In this document: in pieces, positions 9,490-21,000 of the stretch
How positions within the stretch are numbered: the first letter of the stretch is position 1
How the letters are laid out: each line of letters begins with the position of its first letter
Notes under the pieces: model-generated
What the model was told of the DNA's origin: nothing
The model's input: the letters and a program-made list of their open reading frames with translations, nothing else
The model's database searches: none
Assembly: GCF_910592395.1 (NCBI RefSeq)
Contig: NC_088317.1
Span: 5,704,001 to 5,768,000, forward strand
From: Lineus longissimus
Lineage: Eukaryota; Nemertea; Pilidiophora; Heteronemertea; Lineidae
Direction: 5' to 3'
DNA length: 64,000 nucleotides
Translations under genes and position numbers: made by a program

Positions 9490-12092
9490 CTAATCTTTGT
9501 TATTGTCAGCTCTCATAGCCTCGGTGGACTTTGGCAAAACGACTTTCTGTTTTCCCGTCACCAGGTTGTTCATCTTTGTTCTTATCTGAGCTGGAGTCCT
9601 TGTTCCTCCAAGTTTTTCAGCAACAGCTGCTATTTCAGACCCTGGGGGATTCTTCTTTGCTTTTATGTATTTATCCATGTACCTGAACAATATGCCATTT
9701 TCTTCTTCAGACCATCTTGCTCTCTTAGTTTTGAACATGCCGTCGTCAGTGGAAACCATCTTTCTCTTTTGACTGCCATACTTCTGATCATCTGCAACCG
9801 CAGTAGCTGAGCAGCTTGGTTGTGGTTCTCCATCAAATGGACTGCTTCCATCGACATCATCACAAGTAAGTTCCCTGCTCTCTAACTGGTCACCTCTTTC
9901 CAGCTGATCATTTATGGAAACCGGGGGAGGAAGTTCTTCAATGTTAATGGCATCAAGTTTCTTTCCCTGGAACTTATTGATGACACCATTCTCCATGGCA
10001 ATCAAAACACGTGCAACCTTTGCTCGTTCAAGCACTGAGCTTTGCAATCTGTACACGTCAGTGTGGATGTTGACATTATGGCCCATGTGGTCTGCTACCA
10101 TCTTCAATTCATTGGCGGACATGTCAATTATTTGTGCAGTGGTGGCCATGTATTTCCTTAATCCCCTGGTTCGGATACTCGCTGGATTTCTGAGCATAGG
10201 GCATTTGCTCGTTACCACTCGGATTGCTTCACAGCCATCTGTGGGTGAATTAATTTCTCTCGGTCTTGAAAACACATATGGGCTGATGATCTTCCTCTTT
10301 TTTATCAAATACTCAATCTGTTCTACCATGTCTGGAGAAAGTAAGATGAAGACTTTGCGGAGTGACCTGGTACTCTTCCCCCTCACCTCTATCAGTGCCA
10401 TTCTTTTTGCCAGGACTCTTTCACTGACATCAAGAGATGCTAGTATTTCTTCATTATCCTTCTCGCTCTTTCTCCCTAGGAAGTCACTCACTTTCAACTC
10501 TTCTACCTCGCTCACTCTGCGCTTATTAAACAAGACAATTCTTGTCAACACTAGCTGACTTAGCCATTTCAGATCATCATTAGATTGGTTTGTCCTCTGC
10601 ATGGCTTTGCATATAACTGTGGAGAGCCAGTCTTTCAGCCTGACCAAATCCGTTGTAGAAGGAATATTTTCGGACTTATTGATCTTGAGCAACTTCTGTT
10701 TTCTCACACTAACAGAAGCTACATGATTATTCCAATGAGCTTCATATTCTTCCTTGAAGCATCTGGCTTCTCGCTGCATTTCCTCCGAGTCTTCTCGCAT
10801 GCCCAAGCTAATCTTAAGAAGATTAGCCTGTTTGATGTAATGGCCGAGCACAATCGCAAGCTGTGGGGAACCACTCTCTGCTGCAAGCTGCTTAACAGTT
10901 TTCACAACTAATTTGAAATGTCTAGCACTTAAAAAGTAGGTTAATGGTTTCCGAAGAGCCCCCAATCCATCATTAAGGGCTTTCAGTAGTCTGCCGAGAG
11001 ATCGCACCTTTTGGCGAATGTTCATGAGATCTTTTCTCCTCTGGTCTTCGATTTCACCCACTTTACTCAGAACAGATGCAGCAAATTCCCTTATCAAGGG
11101 ATCATCAAAGCATATCTTCCTAATCCCTGGGTTAGATTTGGTTTCTTTCATGGCATTGATGAGATCATCAATCATTTCACTTTCTTCGTCAGTTGAAGAT
11201 GTGCGCAGAAATGGTTCAAGCATGATTCTTGCATTTCGGAGACAGTTTGTTTCAGGTTGTTCTCCACGTGGTCTGATGGGACAGTTTTTCATATGAAGCC
11301 ATAGAGAATCCTTCAAAAAGAAGCCCACGCAGTATTCACATGGCAAAAAATCGTGTGCTTTTCTGTCACGTTTTTCACTTGGCCGCCTGGAAACAACAAA
11401 TTCTCCCTCACCCAATTCAATGCACTTTGCATTGTGCTTGAAGTTCCCCCTATTCTGCAAAAGAAGGAGGGCATTTTTTCTTTCAACAGATTTGACAGGA
11501 GCCATGAGTGCTGATTTTACATCCGATTCATTGCAATGAACTGCAAGATAGTGAACTGAAATCTTTGATTGGTATCGCCTCTCGCAATAAAGGCAATAGT
11601 CACTTTTACTATAATTTCTCTTTTCACTTTTGCTATCGCTGTGCTGCGGAACAGTTATGTGTGCAAACTGCATTTTCACCTTGGCCTTAAGTGCCTCCCC
11701 AACATGATCTTCCGCAGCTTCATTTAAATCCATGTCTACACTGTCTGCACTATTTTCCAAGTCACTGCATTGTCTCTTTATATCGCTTTTACCATCTCTG
11801 TACCGTGGAACACTTTTCTTTGCCTTATGTTTCTCCCCATGATGATCATCAGCTTCGTTGCAGTCCATGGCTTCATCATCTGCACTATTTTCAATGATCA
11901 CAGTATCAGATTCAGAGTCACCATCCGAGTCCGTTAAATCATCGTTCGGTCCCTGCTTATAATCAGGATCCTTTACAGAATCATCGTCATCATCATGTTC
12001 ATCGTAACCAACTGTTGAACCATCACTCTCTGTGGCATGTCCAGAATCCATTGAGGTTTCAACATCAGGTTCATTATCTTTATTCCAATTAG
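9490..12092 (-). CDS. Last exon: zinc fingers, tyrosine-recombinase fold, Myb/SANT-like tail
   Basis: Exon begins after the acceptor tattgcag and holds 866 codons, including 853 from the internal Met at 12051. Counting from that Met: acidic Asp/Ser/Glu-rich region 1-120; C2H2-like finger C153, C156, H167, H172; second finger C238, C241, H253, C257; helical region 270-500; recombinase fold about 495-690 with R512 in a KRRVSEVEELK block (box I-like), TRGLRKYMATT with R632 (box II-like), HMGH at 655-658 and HTDVYRL with Y667. A WSEEEN... segment about 775-838 looks like a Myb/SANT domain. This reads as an active-site-retaining but sequence-divergent tyrosine recombinase, comparable with Crypton/DIRS-type enzymes. 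Catalysis is not shown. Long plus-strand open frames here are antisense shadows. Confidence 0.85.
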
Positions 12093-15000
12093 CTGCAATA
12101 CAGTGAAGAAGACAGATTAAAAGACAAGTGCAGAAAAATTACCCAATGAGGTGGAGAGTGATTGCTCAGGATGGGCAAATGAAATAGTTCATTTAGCTGA
12201 AATGGGAACCATTATAATGCCATATTTGCCAGCAAAACTAACCAGCACAAAAATCCACCATTCATTATCAATCTCTGCTCACTTTTAACTCTTTTGCAAG
12301 CACAATGCTCTAACCTTCTGCTTAACCGCACCCGGTACACTTTCCAGGCATCCTCGGATCCGGGCCTTCTCAGGGAAGTTTTAGGTCAACACATGCACAT
12401 AACATGTAAATACATGGAAGTGGAGATCATAATTGTGGGGCCTTAGCAGTTTATATATGTCCCACACCTGAACTATGCCCCAAATGTAAGTCTCTCTGTC
12501 AGGGGCCAAGGTTCAGCAACCATAAAACAGTATCTCTACCCTTGAAATTGAATGTAAAACTAGATTGCCAGATACTCATCGTCCCAGAACCAGGTCATAC
12601 ACTGACTGACCATGTATCTTTGTAATGACAGCAGGTAGTGTGTGGACTCATTTTGCTCGATGATTAACTCCCTCTAGTCTACAGACACAGGATGCCCCTG
12701 GCCGAGTTCACCAATTAATCGAAGTACCTGTTGCTTTCACATGATCACATGGTCATGAAAGCGGTGAAAACTACAACCAAGTTTCCATTGTTGGTGATTC
12801 ATGCGGAAATAAATCAGATGCTATCTATTCTCCTTTGAAAAGGTTTACACCACTGGCTAGGATTTAGTACTAGGAATGTCTCTGGTTAGGGTGAGACAGA
12901 TCACTCAATAGTGCAAAAGCATTCTGATGGCAAAAAAGACTGAAGGCCACGGTGAACCTGCCACGGCAACAGAGAGGATGAGCAAACCATTCAGCGAATG
13001 TAAGGTGAGTTATGTGCACGAGGGAATTGAGGAAATCTTGCTGGTAGCCAATATCAAGTGGAATGAAATGGCCAGGGCCATTGTGCTCACCTCATGTGGA
13101 GGAAAGATGGATAAAGAGCATGGTATTGTGTCATGTAGTGTTAGGTTTGATGTAGGTCCAAGCAGTTACAATTTCCCCAAAATGGCCAATTTACAGTACA
13201 TTCGACCTCTGTGACCTTGAAAAGTAGGTCAAATCAAAGAAGACCCGGGTGACACATTGAATGGTTGTTAGAATTAGATGTACCTATGATATAAAATTGG
13301 TGCCAATCGGGCAAGTCATTACTAGGAATAATAGCATTTTGAAGAATTTAGGATTTGGCCCCCTCCCTGGAGGCCAAACGGCAAATCAGATCGCACCAAA
13401 CTTCAGTACCTGAGATCACCTGACCAAGGGGTACATGTGTACTTAATTTGTGATCAATAGTCATTGCAGTTAAGAAACGTGCCATAGTTACAGCCTGACG
13501 GCGAATTTACGCCATTTGACCTCTGTGACCTTGACAAGAAGGTCAAATTAAAAACCTGTGTGACATATACTGTATGGTGGTTAGATATACCCATGATATC
13601 AAATTGGTGGCAATCGGGCAAGAAGTTAAGGAATAATCACATTTTTAAGGTTTTTGGATTTTGCCCCCTGGTGGTCAAGTGGTGAATCATATTGGACCAA
13701 ACTTCGGTCCCTGAGATCACCTGACTAAGGGGTAAATGTGTACCAAATTTGGTATCAATAGTCATTGCAGTTTAGAAACGTGCCATCGTTACATCCTAAC
13801 GGCCAATTTACACACCATTTGACCTCTGTGACCTTGAAAAGGAGGTCAAATCAAAAACCCGGAGGATATATGATGCACCTTTGCTAGAAGTACCTACCAT
13901 ATTTTTTTCAAAATTTCCCGACTACTATTAAGGGAGATATTGCATATTTTCACTTTTAACGTTTGGCCCCCTGGTGGCGAAACCATGACACGAATCGGAC
14001 CGAAACTTGGTCTCCAAGGTGTCATTACATAAGGGTACATGTGTACCAAGTTTCAACTCAATAGCTCTAACAGTTACGAAACGTGCCCTGCTAACGGACG
14101 ACGACGACGACGACGACGGACGACGGACGCCACGGTATGGGATAATCTCACCTCTGCTAAGAGGTGAGCTAATGAATGGATGGAATGGGGTAACCAACCC
14201 ATTAAAACCACTGTCCAGCTCTTGATCGTGGATGAATAGAAATGACAACCTCAACAATGCCCTAGACACGAATTGGAATACATCTTTGAGAGAGAACCCA
14301 CAATTGTTATAACAACAGATGTATCCATCAGGGGAGATGACACAGCATGGGGTGGAATAGTCTGGAAAGAAGGCAATACCGTTTTTCAGAAGGTGAAGTG
14401 CTACAAGACACCCTAGTCTGGTTGTCACGTAACACGAAGTTATATGAAATGTCCAGGGGACATTGTGCTCACCTGGGAATGATTAAGTGGGAGACAGTAT
14501 TCAAGGCCTACACCCCCTAAAATTCAAGGTAGAATGTAACCATGACAACACAAATTGGAATCAAGATTAATTGGCGATGATTTTTTGTATGTCAAGTCAT
14601 GTTGTTATAAGACATCCACACACCAAGTTTCAACTTCCTAGGCTCAAAGGTAAGCAAGCGTGCCACCATCATTGTTGACGGACGACGATGATGCCGACAG
14701 ACTGCTGTGTACATAGCCACTTAAAACAAAAATACCTGTAGACCTAATGGAATGTCCAATTAACTTCTAAGTAAACAAAGGGCTAGCCCAGGAGGCGAGA
14801 TCAAAATTTTGTGGCCAATTGTCTTTTCTCTGATTCATACTGGTAGGCCTATGGATATAATATATCATTTAAGTGCTGGCCGATGGCATGATGGAAAAAT
14901 CTAGAAGGTTGGAGAAGAAAGCAGAGTAGAGCTGTGCTTGCTTCATGTCTAATAGTCTTGCTGATGAGCGAGCACCCATCGCAAGTGCAAGAGTTGATGT

Positions 15001-18000
15001 AGGCACATGGCTAGGGCAATTAGGTTAAACCACATTTGGATTGAAAAGGTGATCACAGGCACAGATCTATGATAACCATTCTTCCCTTTGCAGATACTTC
15101 TTTTAGCAGGACACCCTCTCTACTAGGGGCAGAAGTGATGGTCCCAAATTGAATAAATTCTATACAACTTGACCTCTGTAATCAGGACACCACCCTATTA
15201 AGGACAGCATTTCTCAGTTGCAGAGGTGTCCTTTTTTAAATAGAGAGGATCTGCTGTTTGCCACTCTGACTGCTCAATATAGCACTCAAAAACTAACTCA
15301 CCATGTGTGTCTTCCAGCTCCTCATCAGGGCCATCAATGTCCAGATCATCTACAGAGATGCCAGCAGAGGCTTCCAATGGTTGCTTTTCAACTGAAAATA
15401 TTATAAACTCTAAATAACAAAACAGTGAAATGGTCAAAGCATTTATGGTAATCTTTCAATGAATGAAACCTTCCTTGTGGGGCATTTCCAAATGTGGGGC
15501 ATATATCGGTAATGGGTGGTTAAAAACACAAGGGCCACAAAGGTCTGGAGCTCAACTGAAGCAGTTGAGACAATAGGTGTAATTATTGGAACTTCCCTTT
15601 GCAGACACCTTTCTTAGCAGGACAGTCAGTCCTGTGTACAACTAGGGGCAGTAGTGATGGTCCCAAATGGAATCATTTATATACAACTTGACTTCTGTAA
15701 TCAGGACACCTCCCTATCAAGGACAGCATTTCTCAGTTGCAGAGGTGTCCTTTTTTAAATAGAGAGGATCTGCTGTTTGCCACTCTGACTGCTCAATATA
15801 GCACTCAAAAACTAACTCACCATGTGTGTCTTCCAGCTCCTCATCAGGGCCATCAATGTCCAGATCATCTACAGAGATGCCAGCAGAGGCTTCCAATGGT
15901 TGCTTTTCAACTGAAAATATTATAAACTCTAAATAACAAAACAGTGAAATGGTCAAAGCATTTATGGTAATCTTTCAATGAATGAAACCTTCCTTGTGGG
16001 GCATTTCCAAATGTGGGGCATATATCGGTAATGGGTGGTTTAAAACACAAGGGCCACAAAGGTCTGGAGCTCAGCTGAAGCAGTTGAGACAATAGGTGTA
16101 ATTATTGGAACTTCCCTTTTCAGACACCTTTCTTAGCAGGACAGTCAGTCCTGTGTACAACTAGGGGCAGTAGTGATGGTCCCAAATTGAATCATTTCTA
16201 TCCAACTTGACCTCTGTAATCAGGACATCTCCCTATTAAAGAGACAGCGCAAGGTCTTTCGCGAATTTCGGCTTTCCTTATTTATTTCCACATAAACATG
16301 TGCCAAATACCACAAAAACCATGCACCAGAGAAAAAAATTCGATGCGTCACCTATTAGCCCCGTAATTAGCCTTAGAAGATTTCCCCAAATTATAGCTCG
16401 CGCCAAATATTATAATGAGGTCAGTGACGTCAACCCGGGATTCCGCCGGCATCAAAACACAGCGTAGTACAGAAAGACAGCAATGGATCTCCAGGAGAGC
16501 GATGAAAGTTCGTGGATTTCGGCGTCATCTGATGATGAAATTTCTAAATCATCGGAGGATAGTTTCTCCATACGCCCTCTGAACGATGAGGGGGATGAAG
16601 AGTTTACTTCAGGGGCAGAAAGCGTGGAAATTTTAGATGTTTTGGAGCCGCATGTGTACGACCCGGACGCAGAGGAATCGGGGGAAGAGTCTGACGAGTC
16701 GGCGGACCAACTTGCTGATTGGAGGAGACTTTGTACTCCAGTGACCATATCCGACTGGTATGTTATATATATCAATCAGTTCTACAAGATGTCACTGAAC
16801 ATGAAAATATAACCCCTCCACTTTTTCTAATTTAGCGATCCAAACCGAGCTCACCGCTCCTACACTACATGCATTGATGCAACAGTGTACGATACCCATA
16901 GTGATCTCTTGGCACCAGTCCAATCGTTAGAAAGTGTGCTATTAACCCTCCAATGTCTTATGTAAGATATGGTATATTGATCATGAGATGGTTCATGTCA
17001 GGTCCTTTCTCTTTTTCACTTCAGGTGCAAGTGTGGTCCGAACTGCCAAACCATGCCCAAGGAGAAAGAGTGCAGGTGCTGTCGGGAGTATGGCCAGACA
17101 GTTCATAAGATGGAGGAGGCAGAAGATGTGACGGGGGTCCTACCAGCCTGCATCACCGAGCATCCTGGGTTTTACTCTGTCTGCCTCGACCCATGGAACC
17201 TCCAGAACGCGTGGAGTTTTTACAGGCAGCAGTACGGGGGAAGGCTGTCGAGGGACCCAGCCATGTAAAGTATAGACATGTTGCCTACCGACAACTTATC
17301 AGATGGTGTTGGGGCCCTGTGGGAAAGGACAACCGTATCGTTTTGCCTGCCTGCGCAGTGGCCTGCATCAGAGCCCACCACCCCCCGCCAGATGAGGAGG
17401 GTTACGTTTTTAAGGGGTTCAAGAGGAGTGCCAATGAAAAATTACCAACATTAAGGGACTAATCTTTATTATCATTTATTTTTGTTGGTTTAGGATGTTC
17501 TACACTGGTGTGATGTGAATAAAATGAGAACCGGTATATCTATTTGTATGTACACTCTGTTTCATTTAATTTCCTTTACTACAACTAAAAACGTGATGTA
17601 GTGACCACATCTGGGATGGCAAATTGCAATCAAAGCGGTAAGATGTGTCTAGGGAAACACGAGAAACTGATTTGACGGAGATATTTTTATAATTTGTTGA
17701 AACGTGACTGATGCCCTGCTGCTATTGCCTCTTCTTTTGGAAGCCTGTTTTGAAATGAGGAGGTGAGTGATGGAGGGATCTCTGGCATCGGGTTCTCAAG
17801 CAGATTTGCCTCTCTATAACCCTTGTCTTGGGCAAGCTTCATCACTTCCTCGAAGCAATCGGCCACGTAATCTGCAAGTGAAGACCGAAAAATCTTTAGG
17901 AAACTGTACTTATAAAACGATGTAATGATAAATAGGTTACCGATTCATATAAATGAACTTGATTTACATTCTATGCTACCGGCTTACCATATGTGCAATT

Positions 18001-21000
18001 GGTGAGAATCTTTTTAACTGTGTAGCTGCCCTTCTTGTACTTTGGGTATACAACATTGTACCGGGCAGCACCATCATTCGTTGTTGCTTTGGCCCTTCCA
18101 GCATTCTCGTTGTAATGCAGTGCTGCCAGGTACACCCTGAAAAGACAACGTCATTCATGTCACCGAATTGTACAACACTATTTCATTCTCAATTCACTGA
18201 ATTGCGCATAGGTCTTCTCGATCACAACATGTAAATGATGAGAATTATGATGAAGTATGTTCCGCTACATTCGCCACATTCCGCCTCCCCTTCCGATCAC
18301 ACTCGTATTGTATTGTTACCTGGTAGTCATTGTCTCGAAGGCAAACGCGAACATTTTGGGGGCGAACTGATTGATGAGCATGTGGAAGTTTTCCACTCCG
18401 CTGGTCTGGCCCAAAGTTGACATTTTCCTTATGTCGTTGATGAGACGTGTGCCGGTTAGTTTTTCTTCAAGCTCAACGGCGGCCGCAGATCCTGCAACAA
18501 ACAAATACGAAAAATATCATTCAGTAGAAAAATCAGATCTACTGGAGGAAACCGACACATAGTATAACCCGACCATTTTCATTGACAAAACCAAAAAATG
18601 ACTGAGAGATAATTATCACACCTCGTTTTAGATAGTTCTTCTTCCGGCGCCCCACCAATCTCCCGTGAGTACAGTTCTTGTGTATGCCCTGTACATGTTC
18701 CATGGTTGCCCTCCATCTGTTCTCAATTTCGTCCGGATCACCAGAAGACGTCAACACTGCCCAGTAGAGATGATTCTTGACGCTCTTAATCCAGTCACTA
18801 ATGATCTCGAAACCTTTCTTCTTGGCAATTATCTCCATCTTCTTCACCACACCTGAAGATATAATGGCAGGTACAAGTAGGAAAGGAATGTGAATCAATG
18901 TAATACTAGTATGAATTGTATAGCATGACATCACAAATATATTGGTGAGATGAATTCTTACTTTTTACAATATGCCAGCAGTCGTAAAAATGAGGCACTT
19001 TCCATTTTTCCCTGACCCATTTGGCAATCTGTGGGTGGCGATCTGTGATGAAAGCCTTGATGTCCTGTTCTCCCAGGGTGTCCCTGCATAGCTGCAGCCC
19101 TTTGAGCTCCATGTTGTAGCTATTCTTCACTTGATTGCTCTGAAAGAAAAAACAGAATATTATATCAAAAAATATTATGAAGATGATTGTAGGTCAGTGA
19201 AATAAGGATGATGTCAACAAGCAGCTGTTTGAAAACTAACCTGAACCATTTCCGTTGCTACTATCTTGTTCTGCTCAATATCCAGTAACGAATAAGTCCC
19301 GTATTTAGCCGAATGTCCCATAGAATCACAGCGGGCATCGCCACCTAACATGAGCTGCCGACCTCTCAGGCCATCAAGAAGACCCGACTGCAGCCTCTTC
19401 CATACGGTCCTAACAGCTTGGCGCAAGTAATGCTTCTGATGGTAGTAAAATGTCCGTCGACAGTGAACCTTGATATTGGCGAATCTGTAACACAGGTAAA
19501 AGTTGTGACGTTCTAATTATGTCAGCCGCTTCCTTCCCCTTCTCCAAATTATTATAGTGTCATCTCCCACGGACCGCAACAGCTACGTGTAGGTAGGTCT
19601 ATGGGCGTAACTGCATGGACAGGGCCCGGGGACAGGGAGCAGATGTGCATGAATCAAACAAGGATACGCAGTAGACGTACTCAAAAAGGGCTCTTGTACT
19701 TACGAAAAAACTCGCAATGCCTTCGATGCAAGCGACCCTGAGAATAAGATTGCGGCGCTGATCAGAATATTTCCCCAATAGGTGTTTCTCCGCTTTGGCT
19801 GGCTTTCCCAATAAACTGTTTCCGAACATTCCTGGCATACGATTTTGGCTAAGAGAGCAGAGCCCATTAACCGTTTATAGACTTTCTTTGAACCGGCACA
19901 CCGACATTTTGGTAGACTCTTAAGTATCTGAAGCAAGGCGCCCTCAAATACGATGAACTTTTCTTGTTCAACGGGTGACTTGTCATCTTCCACCCTGAAG
20001 AAAAAAAACGGGGAGCATTAGGTGAACATTTGGCGCCTAAGAGGAACTCGAATCCTGCAAAACTCAGTGATATTTTTACTCACGTCATTTCATCAAATTG
20101 GACGTTCTCATATCTCGATGCGCTATCTTGTAGCCTGGAGCTAGGTTGGTACATGTCATCGTAGTCGGCCTCTTCCTCTGTGCTATCATCCAACTCCCAA
20201 TCTAACATATCATCTTCGGACTCCGTTCCTGCATGTTTTACGCGCGGACGTTTCCGTTTCCTGTTAATTGCTGGGATTAACACCTTCCTCACTTTGTACA
20301 CTGGACCCTTCCTAGGTTTGCGACCTGCCTTCTTTTTGGTCTGTGTTTCTGTAAACAATAAAACCGATTTAGCCCATAACAGTCTAAGAATTATTAGGGT
20401 ACCGGTATTGTTGGTATATCTTTTTCGAAACACCTAATGCATTTAAAATTTAACCTACCCTTGTCTAAGTATTCTACAGCTTCCATTTGAATACACTTTT
20501 CCACAGCTTCTAAGTCGCCAGGATTAGGTGTATCTGGGATGTCATCAACGGTCTCAGGGGACATCTCTGTCATCATTTCATGTATCAGTCTCTTCCTCAC
20601 CGCTGGTTTCATCAGAGTGGGCGTGGTCAAGCTAGCAGCACGTGTTCGTGGTACAAACGGCCTATCTACGTTGGGTGGGGCGGGTTCATGAATCGTTGGC
20701 ACCGCAGACTTTGTCAATTGCAGGCTGAAAGTAAAGTATCACTGTTCATAGCCTGATGACATGCAGAAATCGATGTTTCTTCAACTGGGGTTGAAGTTTG
20801 GACTTCAGTCGCAGCCTCTACTTGGTCCTGAAAATCTTTGTTCTTGCAATATTTTCTTGCCAAAGCTTTAGAAGAACAGATATTCATCAAAGATCGGCGT
20901 CCCGATAATTGAGTTAGAATAGGCAAATTATAATCTTGTTCCGGCCCCACATTTCTTTGATGAATGCCGACAGTTTGGATTGTGTACGAACTTTAGACCT

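Noticed and set aside
9914-10558. 214-codon plus-strand open frame (and other plus-strand frames between 9319 and 11897)
   Set aside because: Antisense to the recombinase exon, which has recognisable domains on the minus strand; no domains or splice signals on the plus strand.
20714-20990. Open frame inside intron 1 of the transposase (starting around TVGIHQRNVGPEQ), as an extra exon
   Set aside because: Joining exon 1 directly to 20724 completes the THAP AVPT box in frame; the extra frame ends in a stop and would need an 18-nt intron to join exon 2.
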